Source: Podarcis raffonei
Taxonomy: Eukaryota; Chordata; Lepidosauria; Squamata; Lacertidae
Direction: 5' to 3'
Assembly: GCF_027172205.1 (NCBI RefSeq)
Contig: NC_070615.1
Span: forward strand, 43,074,501 to 43,138,500
DNA: 64,000 nucleotides
The notes under the pieces were generated by a model. That model had not been told where the DNA came from. It worked only from the letters and a program-made list of their open reading frames with translations, and searched no databases. The translations under genes and the position numbers were made by a program. Shown in pieces: positions 12,996-26,082 of this stretch; the stretch's first letter is position 1, and every line of letters starts with the position of its first letter.

Positions 12996-14110
12996 TCATA
13001 TATTAGTAATTGTGGCCTAGGAGAAATAAAGAACTAGCTTTTGTAAAGTTCTGCATACCAAAGAAACCAAGGAAATCACTGTTTACAAGATGAGACCCTT
13101 ATATTTTGCCAACACTGTACAGAGAATTACCATAAGTACAAGTGATGCAATTTTCTTGTGTAAGGACTCCCATCTACTTTTACTGGATGTGTTTGTGTGT
13201 GCACACATAAGTGTGTGTGTGTGTACACACCAATATCAAAGACTCACATTCATCTTCATTTGTCAGAAATATTTTGAATAGCTTAGGCCAGAGCCATTAA
13301 ACTCCAACTAGAGTCAGATCTTCTTAAGGAGAAAGAAGGTATTGCCAGGAGAAAAACTGATTTTGCTCTGCACTGTAAGGATGAAACACAAATATCTCCA
13401 CAATGTCACAAAGAATTCTGAAGCAAATAAATCTGTTAGCATTGAGATAAAGCTAACAGATACTGATTCAGAGGGACAAGCACAAGGCACAACTAAAATT
13501 CAGCTTTAACTCTATGTCAATAGTCTTCAGCCACTGCTAACCCCAGTAAGTGGCTTCACATGGCACAACACTATTATAGGTTAAATATGTAAAAGCTACT
13601 ACAGTTTTAGGTGTTCTAGCTACACATTCCCAAACAGCATAGTGAGTCCTAGTTCAGGACACAAACTGGAAACAACCCTCCACATTCTCTAAAATGAGAT
13701 CATCACCACCTGTAATGCACTGACCAATCAGAATTACCTAAAAGCAGGGAGAAAGATTTGGGATTTGCCCCGTTATGCAAAAAATAACTGCTAATGTGAG
13801 CATGCAGCTGCAAATACTTTCAACCAATATCAATGTATTCCAACAGCACCAAATGTTCAATTAAAATCCACTGAGTTGTATAGAAAGCAGCACTAGAATC
13901 CTTCTCTAGGATTAGCATCTCTGAATATATTAGTTTTTCATGTCAAGAGGACTGCAAAAACCAAGAAATACACATCACACCTGCTGAGTTAACAGGAAAG
14001 AGGACATGAACAAAATTAACTCTAGATTAGCAGTGCTGACAGTCCAATGGCAACCATCAATAAGAGTAATGCTTAAAATTTCATATCCTCTATTTTCATA
14101 CTGTAAATAA

Positions 14111-14113
<3 letters not shown>

Positions 14114-14164
<51 letters not shown>
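14114..14164. repeat. (AT)n microsatellite
   Basis: About 25 uninterrupted AT units follow an AAATAAATA lead-in. Likely polymorphic in length. Confidence 0.95.
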
Positions 14165-14166
<2 letters not shown>

Positions 14167-16043
14167 GGATTTCCATTTCTTCTGAACACAGGAGAAGTGA
14201 TGGAAAATCTCCTTCCCATCTGCAGGCACAGATTACCTGCAGTTCAAATAATCTCACTGCATGAAAAAGATCACTGCAAGGAAGCTTGAAGCAGCCACTG
14301 CTCTACTAAATGAAAACACAATACACTTTAAAATACAAGGATAGAAACATGGTGTCAATGCAGGAGAGGTTTTTTAAAAAGCCAAAATAAATTTGGACTA
14401 AAAAAGAGAGAACAGATTTCCAGCTATGCATGCACAGTCTCAGAAAGTCTAATTTGAACAAGCTGTGAATATTAAAAGGAAACCACATTAAAATGTTGAT
14501 ACTTGCTACTTTAGAGGTGTAATAAGACAAAACATCCTTGGGTTTTGTTTTGAATGTTACTTGGCATTTTTAGTTCCATAAACCAACAAGAAGAATGTTG
14601 TCCAACAAACATCTTTGGACATTACAAGCGCTGCTGCCCACCAGAGCCAAATGAGTGACTGTGTGAATATTCAGCTGGCAAAGCATGTTTTTAATATGTG
14701 AAGGAAAAGGTCTCTGGGGCCATTCACAAGCTGTGCCTGTATTTGGAGTGTGTGCTTGTTGTTATTTCCTTACAGATTTGCATATGTTACTGGATATGCA
14801 AATTTAGAGTTCAAATGTTGTAGAAGTCAAGCCAACTAATTCCCCATCCAAATCGCTCTAGATAAATTAAATTCATTTGCAATCCACCCTATTATTACCC
14901 CAAATCCATTCCTCTTCCATTCATTTATCCCATTAATTGCCCAACAGATCCCGCTCCAAATCAATTCAACTCCTCTTCAGTTAACCCCTTACCTCCAAAT
15001 CATCTCTATATTGTCTTCAGTCAATTTATTTCCCCAAATTAATTTTACAGCACAATGCTAGCCTGCTTGGAAAAATAATAGGGGGCTCAAACTCACTGTA
15101 TGCAATGCCCATCCTTTCAGACATTACAAGGAAGCACCACCAGCTGGATTGCCAGTTTTGGACCCATAATCAGGGCCTGATGAACTACATATCCTTGATT
15201 AAATTTGCAAGAGATCTTCCAGCAACAGTATAGTTATGAGCAGTAAATGTAAAACAACCAATAAAGTGCAAAACCTTAGTAAAGTTCAACACAATAACTA
15301 ATGTTATTTTGAAGAGTTTCCACTATATTTGTTCAATATATTGTTGTTGTAGCTTTAACACTTTTGTGATTGTTTTATGCATTCATATCAAACTGGAACA
15401 CATAAAGGTTCAAGTTTTGGAGAACCTCCAAAGGGAAGTGCTTTAAAGATGGGTGACAATTACCAATAGGGTTCTTCTAAGTCCCCTTATCATTCATAAC
15501 TGACACAAAAAGGCAATTTTCATCTGAGGCTGAGATAAAGGAGGAGACAGTCTCAAAAGTTTTTTGTTTAGGTAACTGCATGTGGAGCCCATTATTCTTT
15601 ATAAACACATACTACAACCTACACAAAAGTGTTTTAAATATGGAAAGTCTAACTTTGCTCATTTTGGCAGCTTATTTAACATTTTACCCCCTACCTAGTT
15701 TGTAGAAAACAGGACTGCCAAAAAGACACGTTTGCTTTTGAAGGAACAGTCTCAAATACCTACTAAACAGCTCAGGAAACAACTGCTGAGAAATGTTAAT
15801 GGCAGCATTGCTTGTTTATAGGATGCCTTCCTGCAGCATGTCACTGATTAATCCTAGCATTTTTTCCTTATGTCAAGATAAACACACCACACCCACTTGG
15901 TTTCAGAATTCTAGCTTCTTAGTCTTAGTGCAAGAGATCATAATGCAACTATTACTCATGCCACATAACTAGCTCTTCATATATTTGCACAACAAATATA
16001 AATAAAGGAACACAGAACAAATTCAGCTTCCTTATTCTAAAGC

Positions 16044-16192
16044 AGGGATGAGAACCTGTGACCCTCCTGAACCTGTGGAGATTTTGTGGGGCTCCAATTA
16101 ACATCAGCCCTGGTCAGGTCAGCATACCCAAAAGTCAAAGATGATCGGAGCTGCAGTCTAGCATATACCTGGAGGGAAACAGGGTCCCATGG
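16044..16192. mobile_element. palindromic hAT-type MITE, decayed
   Basis: It opens with CAGGGATGAGAACCTGTGAC and contains CAATTAACATCAGCC and a partly complementary second arm. The family (ends CAGGGATGGGGAAC, core CTCCCATCA / TGATGGGAG) recurs at 26,535, 32,760, 34,146, 35,005, 37,676, 44,030 and 46,120. This copy is diverged. Confidence 0.5.
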
Positions 16193-17617
16193 TTGTTCTA
16201 AGGACTTCTTGATAAAATGCCTTCGTCTTGAAATTACATAAACTACTTTTACAATTTTATTACCACTGTCCTTTGTGTGCTGTTTGATTAGGCAAAGCTT
16301 AACTCAAATGTCTTAACCCAATCCCTTTTGTTGAAAATCCTATATGATGTTCAAACTATGGGCACATCCATTATAATTCAACAGCCTGAAGGAGTACCCA
16401 AGGACACTATGAAATACGCGCCCTAGATTTTAAAGGTATGTGTTTACAAACATTTGAGCAAATGTCTATGGAAACTGTATGCCTGTTCAAACTGGATAAA
16501 CCGCTTAGCAATTACTGCTGCACCTAGAGTGAGGCAGCAACAGTGCCCATGTCAAACTATAAGAAACAATTAACCTTTCTATCACACATTGTTTTCAGCA
16601 AAGTGTATACACAATTTCAGGCAGGCTAAAGAACACACAAGGATTTCACTGTGAAAGAACGAACAATTTGTCATCGACCTTAACACTACTGGTGGTACAA
16701 ATCAACCATTTGAAACTGTTCATTGCATCTCCATGTGGCTTCTAATGTCTCTTAGTCTTCTCCCCTTTCTATAGGATCTTTTATACCCAGGCCTCATCTT
16801 GCATCACTAACTTGCCTTTTGCAACCATTGACACAACCCCTAAACACTATGCATTCATTTTTCCTCCTCCAGAAACAGATGACCTTTCAAGGGGGAAAAT
16901 GGGAAGGGGACATTAATAAGTTAGGGTATGCCATGACACAGAGTTCGCTATTGTCCTCCATGCTGAATGGAACAGTCCCAATCAGAACAGCATCCCTACA
17001 TTAGAATTGGCAAAACAGGCAGTGCTTGCTTTGCCTTGCCAGAAAGATTAACCCAGCTCCTCCTTCAACAACACTCCTCTTTATATAGCAGGCAGCAGCC
17101 TGAGAACTACTCACTACTCCTTATTATATTCATGTCTCTCAATCCTCTACCCCATCCCGAGAGGCACTGATAAATATGTGAAAAAGCAATCCGTGGGCGA
17201 CAGTGTGGGGGCAGAGAAAAATATACATGAATGGGAGTTGTGTGCAGTTAGGAGATAGGAACAAACCATGTCAAGAGGTACGCATGAGGAGGGCTTTATT
17301 TTTTTATTTTTTTAGAGTGGAAGTGGTTATAGAGAATGGGAGACATGATATGAGTAGCTATTGGGAGGGGGTCACTCACTGCAACAGGATGAAAAAATAG
17401 GAGAAGAGGTTATGTTGCCAAAATAAAACTGCAAAGGACAGAAACACTGTGAAACTATGTATAGCTTCACAAATGTAAAAAAGGGATATCCCATTTTGTC
17501 TGTGAATCAATGGAATTTAGAACAAGGGACTAAGCATACATAGGAACACATGGGGATTGGAACTGTAGGGGAAATAGTAATATTTGCGATGGTAAAATGA
17601 AAGGAAAAATTGTTGTA

Positions 17618-17856
17618 CAGTGGTACCTCGGGTTACATACGCTTCAGGTTACATACGCTTCAGGTTAAACACTCCGCTAACCCAGAAATAGTGCTCCAGG
17701 TTAAGAACTTTGCTTCAGGATGAGAACAGAAATCAGGCTCTGGCGGCACGGCAGCAGGAGGCCCCATTACCTAAAGTGGTGCTTCAGGTTAAGAACAGTT
17801 TCAGGTTAAGTACAGACCTCCGGAGCGAATTAAGTACTTAACCTGAGGTACCACTG
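17618..17856 (+). mobile_element. pogo/Tigger-like MITE, complete
   Basis: CAGTGGTACCTCGGGTTA at the left and TAACCTGAGGTACCACTG at the right form a near-perfect terminal inverted repeat, flanked by TA on both sides. The interior repeats the CAGGTTAAG unit several times and carries GAGGCCCCATTA. There is no coding capacity. The transposase would have come from a full-length relative elsewhere. Confidence 0.8.
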
Positions 17857-18959
17857 TATAGAGATCAGAGTCACCACAGAGGTCGGTCACTGTTATATGT
17901 CACCTGCAACAGGTTGCTAGCTAGCCCCACAAAATGACAGCAGCTGCCAGCTCACAGAGTTCCTCCCTGCCCTGCAAAAAAGTAAAAAGCAACACAGTTC
18001 TGAGCTGTCAGGATCAAACTACCCAACTCAATCTCTGACATATCGCAAAACTAAATTTGGAAACTGAGAAGTGGGGCAACAAAAGAAGCAAGGGACATGG
18101 TGACTGGCGTCATTTAGGAGAACAAGGATCACTCATCACTCAAATCATTTAAATGGTTAACTTAATGCAAATCAGCCTGTCCCTCAAAACTGTGATTACA
18201 ATTGGGCTGGTCAAAAGCATAGTAAAAGGAGTCAGCTGTTTCCAAAATTCAGTGCATGCTTACGGGTGTTGCAAGGATGACTTTAATCTTCATTGGTGAT
18301 TGCAAGTGCTGTATAGAAAACAGGCCAGTACATGGAAGGCAAGGGTGTGATCTTTGTGCTTGGGGTACGTGTCAGGAACAGGAGCAGAAGTCCACCGAAG
18401 ACCAAAAAAATCCTCAAGCTGTGTGGAGACTATTCTGAGAGGGTGGAATATATCTGCATACTTGACCCTGTCAATTCAATTCTTCTCTGAATCAAAATGC
18501 ACTTCACTGACGTGACAATGTAATCATGTGTTGTTGGAAAGGATTTTAAACTCCCTCAAGTGCAGAACTGGGAGAGCGAGAAATTGGTACTTGGTTTCAT
18601 TCCCCACACAGGAATCACACGTACAATTTACCAAAGCAAAACAGAGAGAGAGATTCTTCTTTTTTAAAAAAGTATCAAACTGCACTTCAGGCAAGTTTGC
18701 TCTGGACCTCGACAGGAAGGATGCAGCTGATCGCCCAAATCATATATGTTCACTATGGAGACTAACCAAACAAGAAGCATTAAAATTCGCAGAGCCAAAA
18801 ACATAGACAAAAAAGTGCTGGTATAAGAAGCTCTCCAGTTTGTCAGACTCTTGGGACCGACACCGCCCAACTTGGAAACCGACCTCACAGGATTGTTGCA
18901 AGGATGAAATAGGGCGACCCAAACCAAACACACACAGATCTCTCCCCTGATCCTCCTTG

Positions 18960-19910
18960 GATGAAGCTGACAGACTGTTCCCGAAAATGTCTGATAATCC
19001 CTGCGTTAAAGGGGGGAAACTCTGCACACGCTCAGAGGCACTCTGGTCTCTCTGTGTGTGAGGGCGAGGGGGGAGTCCCCCTTATTCATGGTCTTCCACG
19101 CCGCCGCCGCTGCTACTGCTGCTACGGCCACCATCGCCGCCGCCGCCGCCTCATAAAGCTCCCAAACCAAACTCCTCTGCCTCCACTACTCACCGTTTCC
19201 TCCTCCTCCTCCGTCTTCGTCCATGTTGGGGCTGCTGGCCGAGCACTGGGCGATGTTAGAGGCGTCGCGAGGAGCCCGCGCGGACTCCTGAGGGGGGCGC
19301 TTGGCGGCCGGCGGCTCCGGCTCCCCTCAGCTCCGAGGCGGCTGCCGATGTCCTCGTTCGCCTCGTTTCTCCTCAGCGGAGCTTCTCCGACTGTCGCTGC
19401 CGCCCGTCGCAGCTGCTGCTGCTGCTAAGCGAGGCTCGCCCGCCCCTTCTCATGTGACCCACGCAAGGGAAGGGAGAAAGAAATATTATGTGGGAGGGAG
19501 GAGGAGGAGAGGCCGCCTCAAGCTCAGGCCCTCCTTCGACGCCGCGCTCCGCCACAAGGCAGCAGCGCCGCCGCCGCCGCCGCTCCGAAAGGCCGGGTTT
19601 CCGTGAGGGGAAATGGGGGGCTGCTGCGGCTTCCCTCAGGCGACCCTCGAGGAAGGGACGCCGCCGCTGCAGAGGCGAGCGCTGGCCTTTTCCCAAGGCT
19701 GCCCAGTCGCTCGGGAAACCGCCGTTAAAAATGAAGCGCATCGTTTCTCTGGGAAGAAGCGAAGAAACTCAAAGCCGTCCCCCAACTGCCCGAGGAACTC
19801 AAAAGAGCGCCCACCTTCGCGAGCGATTCGTTTGGTCGTTTGAACAACGGCAGCTATTGTTATTCATTCAGGGCAGGGCAGAGGAGCCAGCTCCTTAGGA
19901 CTAAGGAGGG
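18960..19910 (-). promoter_or_regulatory. CYTH3: CpG island and promoter region of CYTH3
   Basis: The stretch is strongly GC- and CpG-rich against AT-rich surroundings, and it contains the first CYTH3 coding exon. GCC-type trinucleotide runs occur at about 19,097-19,151 (in the intron just after the exon) and 19,567-19,585 (upstream). No TATA box is evident, as expected for a broadly expressed gene. The transcription start cannot be placed from the sequence. The upstream leader probably lies between 19,225 and about 19,500. Confidence 0.8.
19194..19224 (-). CDS. CYTH3: Cytohesin-3, first coding exon
   Basis: On the minus strand ATG at 19,224 opens MDEDGGGGGN, followed by one base and a GTGAGT donor at 19,193. 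Human CYTH3, as I recall it, begins MDEDGGGEGG, so the match covers the whole exon. Cytohesin-3 (GRP1/ARNO3) is a guanine-nucleotide exchange factor for ARF GTPases. It has an N-terminal coiled coil, a Sec7 domain and a PH domain that binds phosphatidylinositol 3,4,5-trisphosphate at the plasma membrane; all of that lies in exons beyond the window. The start context CCCAACATGG is a good Kozak sequence. The glycine run is encoded by GGA repeats. The short exon alone would be weak evidence, but its position beside FAM220A and RAC1 is the human order, which makes the call firm. Confidence 0.87.
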
Positions 19911-22900
19911 GGCTTCGGCCCTCCAATAAAATATTTGAGGGTGCAGCGTTCCCCCAAAGTCGGTCGGCATTGCCATTCAAATAGTGCACCGTGTCAAGTG
20001 ATCGATTATGCGGAGCGGTTCTTGCCTCCCATATTTTATTCAAGTTGGCACCCCTGGGTCGCCTCACGGCAGTTTTAAATTCAAGGTTAAAAACACTTTT
20101 CGCCCCGCCTGGGTGTTAACTCGGGCCAAACTAGACGCGAGGTTACTTGCATGGGTGTATATGCAAACATTCAGGTGAATAGGAGCAGTCTGGAAGCTGT
20201 GGGGATCCAGTTGCCTGGCACCCCAATCTCGGAGCAGTGCGAGATTGCAGGGGATCCCGGAGCTTACTCTGGGTTTATGTTTCCTTTTGGGACGAGACAC
20301 AGCAGAGACTGGTGTCTTTAGTTTGGGGGCTATATCGTTTGTGTACACATATATACTCACCCTGAGCCTGCAGTGGAGGGGTTCACAGCATTAGCACCCC
20401 AAAAGAGTCTTGGTTTACCCTATAACTGCAGCCAGTGCCAAACTTGGGGTGGTGGAGGCAGTTCCACTGCATAGGGTGCCAAGACAAAGGGGGCGCTAAA
20501 TAAATAAATTAATAATAATGAAAAGAATAAAAAGAATAACAACAACAATACAGGTACCTACAGAGAAGAAAGCAACTGTATGGAAATGAATTACAGTGAT
20601 AATAAGAAATATTATGGGATTGTGCCAAAAAAATTCCTCACTCAGGGTGCAGGGCAGCCAGTACATACTACTGTAGACCTCTAAAGAACATTCAACACAC
20701 ACTCTTTCTGTGAGTTTACCCCTCACGGATACAAATCCCAGCAACCCTTAACAAAGGAGAGAGTCTACAATTTATTTTTTTAAGGGGGAGGTGTCCTTAA
20801 AATGTGCTTTAAAGGTATTGTGTGTACACAGTAGGGCTGACAAGCCAATCCTATAATTATTATTTTCCCTATATTGAGCTCCTTACATTGAGAGATTAGC
20901 AAATGATGAGTGGAAATGGGATGGGGACTGTTAGTAACCAAGGTAAGATTGTTGCTGCTGCATTAATCTGAAGCGTTTTAGAATAGTTCCACATTTTGTG
21001 CTATGTCCAAGATTTCTGTTGTAAGTGCTGTAGAAGGATGATATGAAAGGTGTGAAAAACTCTCTCCCTCCCTCTCTCTCTCTCCCTTTCTCTGTCTATA
21101 TATATTTCCTTGTTCATGGTTCAGAAACTGCTGGGTCTGACCTTCCTCAGAATACAGTACCTTTCAAGTTCTCTACTGTCATTTTATTAATCCCTAGAGA
21201 GAACTATTCTTTGGTTTTTTTATATTGCTCCTTCACAAATATTAGTGCTGTGTTGACACTCTTGTTTAAGTTCAAAGTGTTCCTCAAATATCACAGTTCA
21301 GATTTCGTCTCTGAGGGGCTCAAAGATTTCCTATCCTTTTTGTTAGGTCCTAGCTTATTTCCCCCCCAAACAGATCAGATTCCCTACATTCACTATGTTG
21401 CTTTTATTGCAGTTTGGGATTATTTGTTCCAGTTAATTTTTTGTTCCGGGGAAAGCTAATAAAGGTTGAGTAAATGGTTTATTACGCATGTGAGGAAATT
21501 TAACATGTCATTCAGATTATATTGAGGAATTTCACATGCAATAATATTACTATTGTACTCTAATTTTGTGTTGTTTACTTAATAGCTGGTGGCTAAAAGC
21601 TTGTCATTTATGCAGGCAGAGTGGATGGAATCAGAGGCTGAAGCAGGAGAGTAGGAAGAGGGAGGCCAAGAGGCAAAGATGAGTCAGGCTGGTGAAGAGT
21701 CCTCCCCTCCCCACTTGTCTCCCAGAACCAGAAGAGGCATGCAAAGGGTGGAGGAGAGGTTGGCTGCATGCAGGCGCAGTCTCCGATTACTTGGAAAAAA
21801 ACCCTGAGAAGGAGGGCACTTAGACGGCTGTGAGGAGGCAGGGACTTTCAGCCTCAGCAACTGATTTTCATAGAATAAGTCCACCAGGAATGAGCTGCTC
21901 TGCTCTTTAGGCCTGACACTCAACCAAGACTGTAGAGATTGTGCTTTGGCTAATAATAACTCCAATTTTGAATTGTGTGATTACTGAATTGCACGCTCCT
22001 GTGACACAAATAAACTTATATCCGCTGATGGCTACAAGCCACGTTCATACTGGATCATATCAGATACTCAGAATCTCCACAGAGTAAATGTGGGGGATTA
22101 CCTGGCTGCGAGACTGCAGTCACAGTGCATCATCAGGCTCTAATAATAATGATGATGATGATGAAAAAAGTAGTTGAGGTGTGCGGGAGTACTTGAGAGA
22201 AGGGACAGGAAAGGACTTGGGGTTGAGTGAGCTCCAACCACTGGTATGGTTGGCAGGTGGCTGCACATCAGTGAGTATTATGACTTAAAAATGTAAATGT
22301 GTAGGTGCTAACCTACCAGATGTGCACAAAGAAATATCAGACCTGAATGACCAGTTTGTGATATAAGGTAACCTTCTGGGAGTACCTTGAGAGGTTGTTA
22401 CACTTGGCAAGCCAAACCATCACAAATCAAGCTTTCCCCTTATGGATCCTACAGGTAGGACAGGCCTTATCATTCAGTAGAATGAGGCTGCTTCAGATTC
22501 TACAAAGCAACAAACCAATCTGCTCCGAGGCTAGCTGACTTGAGCTACACATTTTATATAGCTGTCTTTTCCCAAATCCAAACTTGTTTCTAACTTTCTG
22601 TTCTGCACCCCCACCCCACCCCAAACTCTTTCAGGTATGTCAAAACCCATAGCCTGGATAGACATTGCAATCAAGGCAACATTAAGGATTACGGAAGCCC
22701 CTTTCTCTTGTCCCCAAATCACCCATCAAGTTTGTCAGGCAAAACCCCAGCAAATTGTCTCATTACTGCTAACTGAGTCAGTCAAACTCATAACACCATA
22801 AAAGAACTAAATTTCATTAATTAGCCAGATGTCTCACAGTTGGAGGAAGGTTATTGACAATTTAACAAGCCTTCCTTCCTACATTGTTATAAAGAGTAAA

Positions 22901-23615
22901 CACAACTTTTTAGGGTGGATTTTCCAAATGAATATTAAAATATAAACATATAAGCATAAAATATATATGTTATTGAGCAGCTGCTTTGCAATGGCTGAGC
23001 TTCCAGGAAAACATTTAAAATAATCTTGAAAGATCATTAAGCATTCATAGAGAGAATAATGAAACATTAATTCGCAGCATAGAATAACTGCACAACAAAG
23101 ACTTGTGTAGAAGCAAGGATTGGTTACCATTTTTAAAATCTGTATTTTAATTAAGAAAATGGGACACAGTCTATATTTTCCGTTAATTTTGCATAAGGAG
23201 GAGAAAATCAGCCCAGCATTTCAGAAGGCAAGGAAGGAATTTTGGAGTGGAAAAAAACACTAAATAGAGGATTTTTTCCGAGGAAGCTGCAAGCATACAG
23301 GAGTCAAATAAATACCTGATGGAATCCCACTGTGGTTTATGGTGCTGGAACTGAGATGGATTTGGCACTTTACATTCCCTTTGTGGCCAGAATAGGATTT
23401 ACACCATCATCGGTGTAGGAAAACAATTCACTATGCAGCCCAGAATCTGATAGATTTAGCATGTGGGTTTCTAACTGCTCCATGGCTGTTACCCTAAGAA
23501 GACCCAAGATTTAAAAACTAGGTTGCCCATCTCATTTTGTACCTGGTATTCTGCAAACATCACTGAGAAATTTATGCTAGCATATTTCTCAGTGATGTTT
23601 ATTGTTTTTGTTATG

Positions 23616-23842
23616 ATTAAGTTTATTACATTTATATACCATATTTTCCTTCAAAGATCAAGGTGGTATACATGGTTCTCCCTACCCATTTTATCCTCAC
23701 AATAACCCTGTGAGGTAGGATAGAGGCTGAGGGATAGTGACTGGCCCAAGGTCACCCAGTTAACTTTGTGGCTGAGTGGGGATTTGAACCCTGGTTACTC
23801 AGGTCACAGTCCAACAACCTATTACAGCACGCTGGTTCTCTT
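23616..23842 (-). mobile_element. MIR-like SINE
   Basis: The plus strand reads ACAATAACCCTGTGAGGTAG, then CCCAAGGTCACCCAG and GGGGATTTGAACCCTGG, the reverse complement of the tRNA head and CORE layout of MIR-class SINEs. It is related to the copy at 4,849-5,117 and to fragments at 52,352-52,405 and 52,970-53,065. Confidence 0.7.
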
Positions 23843-24768
23843 TGCAAAATTGAAACAAGAATGCATTATTCCAGATCATTAATTTTTATGTATGCCCTAA
23901 CCTATTGGCTGCTGATTATTTTTTAATTGTAATTTTAATATTTTATTTCACTGTATACCACCTTGTGATTTCAAATGAAAGATTGCTATGCTATGAACCA
24001 TCTTTGTAGTCAAGAAGGCTACAAATCAGGGCTGCAGTGATTAGTAATCAGCTTCTGTGGTGCAGTACAGAGGGACTGCAGAGGAATGCAGCTCAAAATA
24101 CTTTTTTCCAGAGCAGGAGCAATTAAGTCATCTGCCAGAGCACCAGGGGAATTGACAGATCCTTCTTTCTCTGGCAAGTGAATGAGGTGATTATAACCCA
24201 TTCCAGTTTGTTTGTGACAGATTAGCATAGAGGAAGGCAGAGAATGAGTTAAACAATAAAGCAAAGGCTGGCTACATCTTAACTTTTCATGGATGGGGTT
24301 CCTACTTCATGCCAGCAGTTTAAATGGTCAAGAATGTCTGTGTTTCTAGCTAAAAGCTAAAAGCTGTACTTTGGCTGGCTGAAAATATTTCGCTAAAGCT
24401 GAACCTGTTTCACAAACTGAACCTATGCATTTGGAAGTAAGTACCGCTGAGCTCAATGGAGCTTACTTCCAGATAACTATGCCCAGGATTTTACATAGTT
24501 ATCATGCAACGTTACAGCAAGTGGTTCAAAAAGCTGGAGACAGGAGACAAGCAGTCTTTTACTTCCCTTGGCTCTTAAGCCCATTGCATGATTCTTTAAT
24601 GGCTGACTCATCAGCTGTTGGGGTTAATAACTGGAGTTTCATAGGACAATATTAGTACATTATCGGCACAATGTGATTTCATGGCCTCTCTATTCCTGTA
24701 AATGTTACTCAGCTTATGTCAACTGCATCTTGAAGGAAAGCTGTTTTATTCTGGGGCTCATTCTGACA

Positions 24769-25003
24769 TACCTTGGATCCCAAATGCCTTGTGAGTAGGT
24801 GGTTTTGGCTCCCAAATGCCGCAAACTCGGAAGTAAGTGTTCCAGTTTGCAAATGTTCTTTGGAACCCGGATGTCAGACGCGGCTTCTGATTGGCTGCAG
24901 GAGCTTCCTGCAGCCAAACAGAAGCCATTCCCTGGTTTCCAAACGGTTTGGAAGTCAAACAGACTTCCAGAACGGATTCCATTCAACTTGCAAGGTACAA
25001 CTG
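24769..25003. mobile_element. pogo/Tigger-like MITE variant
   Basis: It begins with TACCTTGGATCCCAAATGCC and ends with GCAAGGTACAACTGTA, with CAGAACGGATT near the right end as in the copies at 29,350 and 43,738. The left terminus is decayed. Confidence 0.6.
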
Positions 25004-25235
25004 TATTCAGCCCCTCAATCCCACTGCATAAGGAGTCTGGTATCTGAATATCCCAAAACTATCTAAATGTCCATTAAATTTGATAAATACTGGGAACGTC
25101 TCCTTCCATCTTCTCTTATCCACCCCAACTATCCTAGCATCTTTTCCCACTCCTCCCCCTAACATCCCAGGTACTTTGCCCTCCCTACAAATCTCACCTC
25201 TTTCCTACTCTTCCACCTTGGTTCGTGGTGGGTCC

Positions 25236-25543
25236 AGGTCTCCTATGAGGAAAGGTTAAAGCATTTGGGACTTTTTAGTTAAGAGCATGGAGAAAGTGGA
25301 TGGAGAAAATCTGCCCCCGTGGTCTCATGATACTAGAACTCGTGCCATGATGGCTATTGCTCTGCCTCCAACCATGCTTCTGAAGAACATTTGCTGGAAA
25401 CTGCAGAAGGCAAACATGCTCTTGCACTCAGGTCCTGCTTGCAGGCCTTCCACAGGCATCTGATTGGCCACTGTCAGAACAGTAAGCTGGACTAGATGGG
25501 TCATTGGCCTGATCCAGCAAGCTCTTCTTATGTTCTCATTTAA
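25236..25543 (+). mobile_element. CR1 LINE 3' end
   Basis: The sense strand carries GAAAGGTTAAAGCATTTGGG, GCATGGAGAAAGTGGAT and ATACTAGAACTCGTG, the C-terminal part of CR1 reverse transcriptase, then TGATCCAGCAAGCTCTTCTT, the 3' untranslated region. It is 5'-truncated, internally deleted and noncoding. Confidence 0.75.
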
Positions 25544-25646
25544 TTGCTCCAGGCAGGGCAGGACTAGCTGTCATATGACCACTTTCTCCCTTCCCTGTTC
25601 TCAGGTTCTCCATGAATCAATTTGTTCTTGCCCTCAAAGCAACATA

Positions 25647-25872
25647 CAGTGGTACCTCTAGATATGAACAGGATCTGTTCCGGAGCCCCGTTCAGATCTA
25701 GAGGTAAATGTAACTAGCAACGGCATGTCTGCGCATGCGCGTGTCGCTTTTCGCCGCTTCTGCGCATGCGCATGAAGTCATTTTATAATCTGCACTCCGT
25801 TACTTCTGGGTTTCCAAGGAGCGCAACTCGAATGCGCTCAACTCGAAGCATATTTAACCCAAGGTATGACTG
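25647..25872 (+). mobile_element. pogo/Tigger-like MITE variant
   Basis: It starts CAGTGGTACCTCTAGATATG after TA and ends AAGGTATGACTG before TA. The middle has two TGCGCATGCGC motifs and a CGTTACTTCTGGG block shared with the copy at 52,446. It lies 211 bases beyond the FAM220A-like ATTAAA signal. Confidence 0.75.
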
Positions 25873-26082
25873 TACTGTTCTCCCGCCAGCAGTTTGTCCC
25901 TTCTGTCACAGCTGAGAACCCAGAAATATAAGAAAACCAGGAAGCAGCCTCAGATTGAGATAAATAAAATAAAGCATTCAAAACAGAATTGAACATAACT
26001 GAAGGAGCACCATTGGTAAAGAATGCCAGACTTCTAACAAAAAAAAACACACTCACCTCCCAAGTTTGTGCGGGGGAAAAGC

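Larger units (their letters stand above)
1..19193 (-). other. CYTH3: CYTH3 intron 1 (partial)
   Basis: This is inferred to be the first intron of CYTH3, because the first coding exon ends at 19,194 with a GTGAGT donor and the gene runs toward base 1. I looked for the next exon, which should encode the start of the N-terminal coiled coil (PEDLSLEEREEL in human as I recall it), and did not see it, so the intron extends beyond the window. The stretches 1-1,443, 2,935-4,577, 5,370-6,330, 7,150-8,610, 9,880-11,740, 13,000-14,110, 14,170-16,040, 16,200-17,610 and 17,860-18,950 are AT-rich and show no gene or clear repeat to me. The rest is the transposon debris listed separately. Confidence 0.7.
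19911..26082. other. intergenic region between CYTH3 and the FAM220A-like gene
   Basis: No gene is seen here. 19,911-20,500 is low-copy sequence upstream of CYTH3 and could hold regulatory sites. 20,500-20,560 is an AAT-rich run. 21,600-21,960 is a relatively GC-rich patch of unknown nature, possibly an old repeat. 22,140-22,165 is a short AAT/GAT run, and the rest is AT-rich. Recognised MIR, CR1 and MITE copies are listed separately. Confidence 0.6.

Noticed and set aside
19301-19898. Plus- and minus-strand frames of 100-136 codons in the CYTH3 CpG island
   Set aside because: They are rich in Arg, Pro, Ala and Gly from GC-rich DNA, with no family resemblance; only the short CYTH3 exon is supported.
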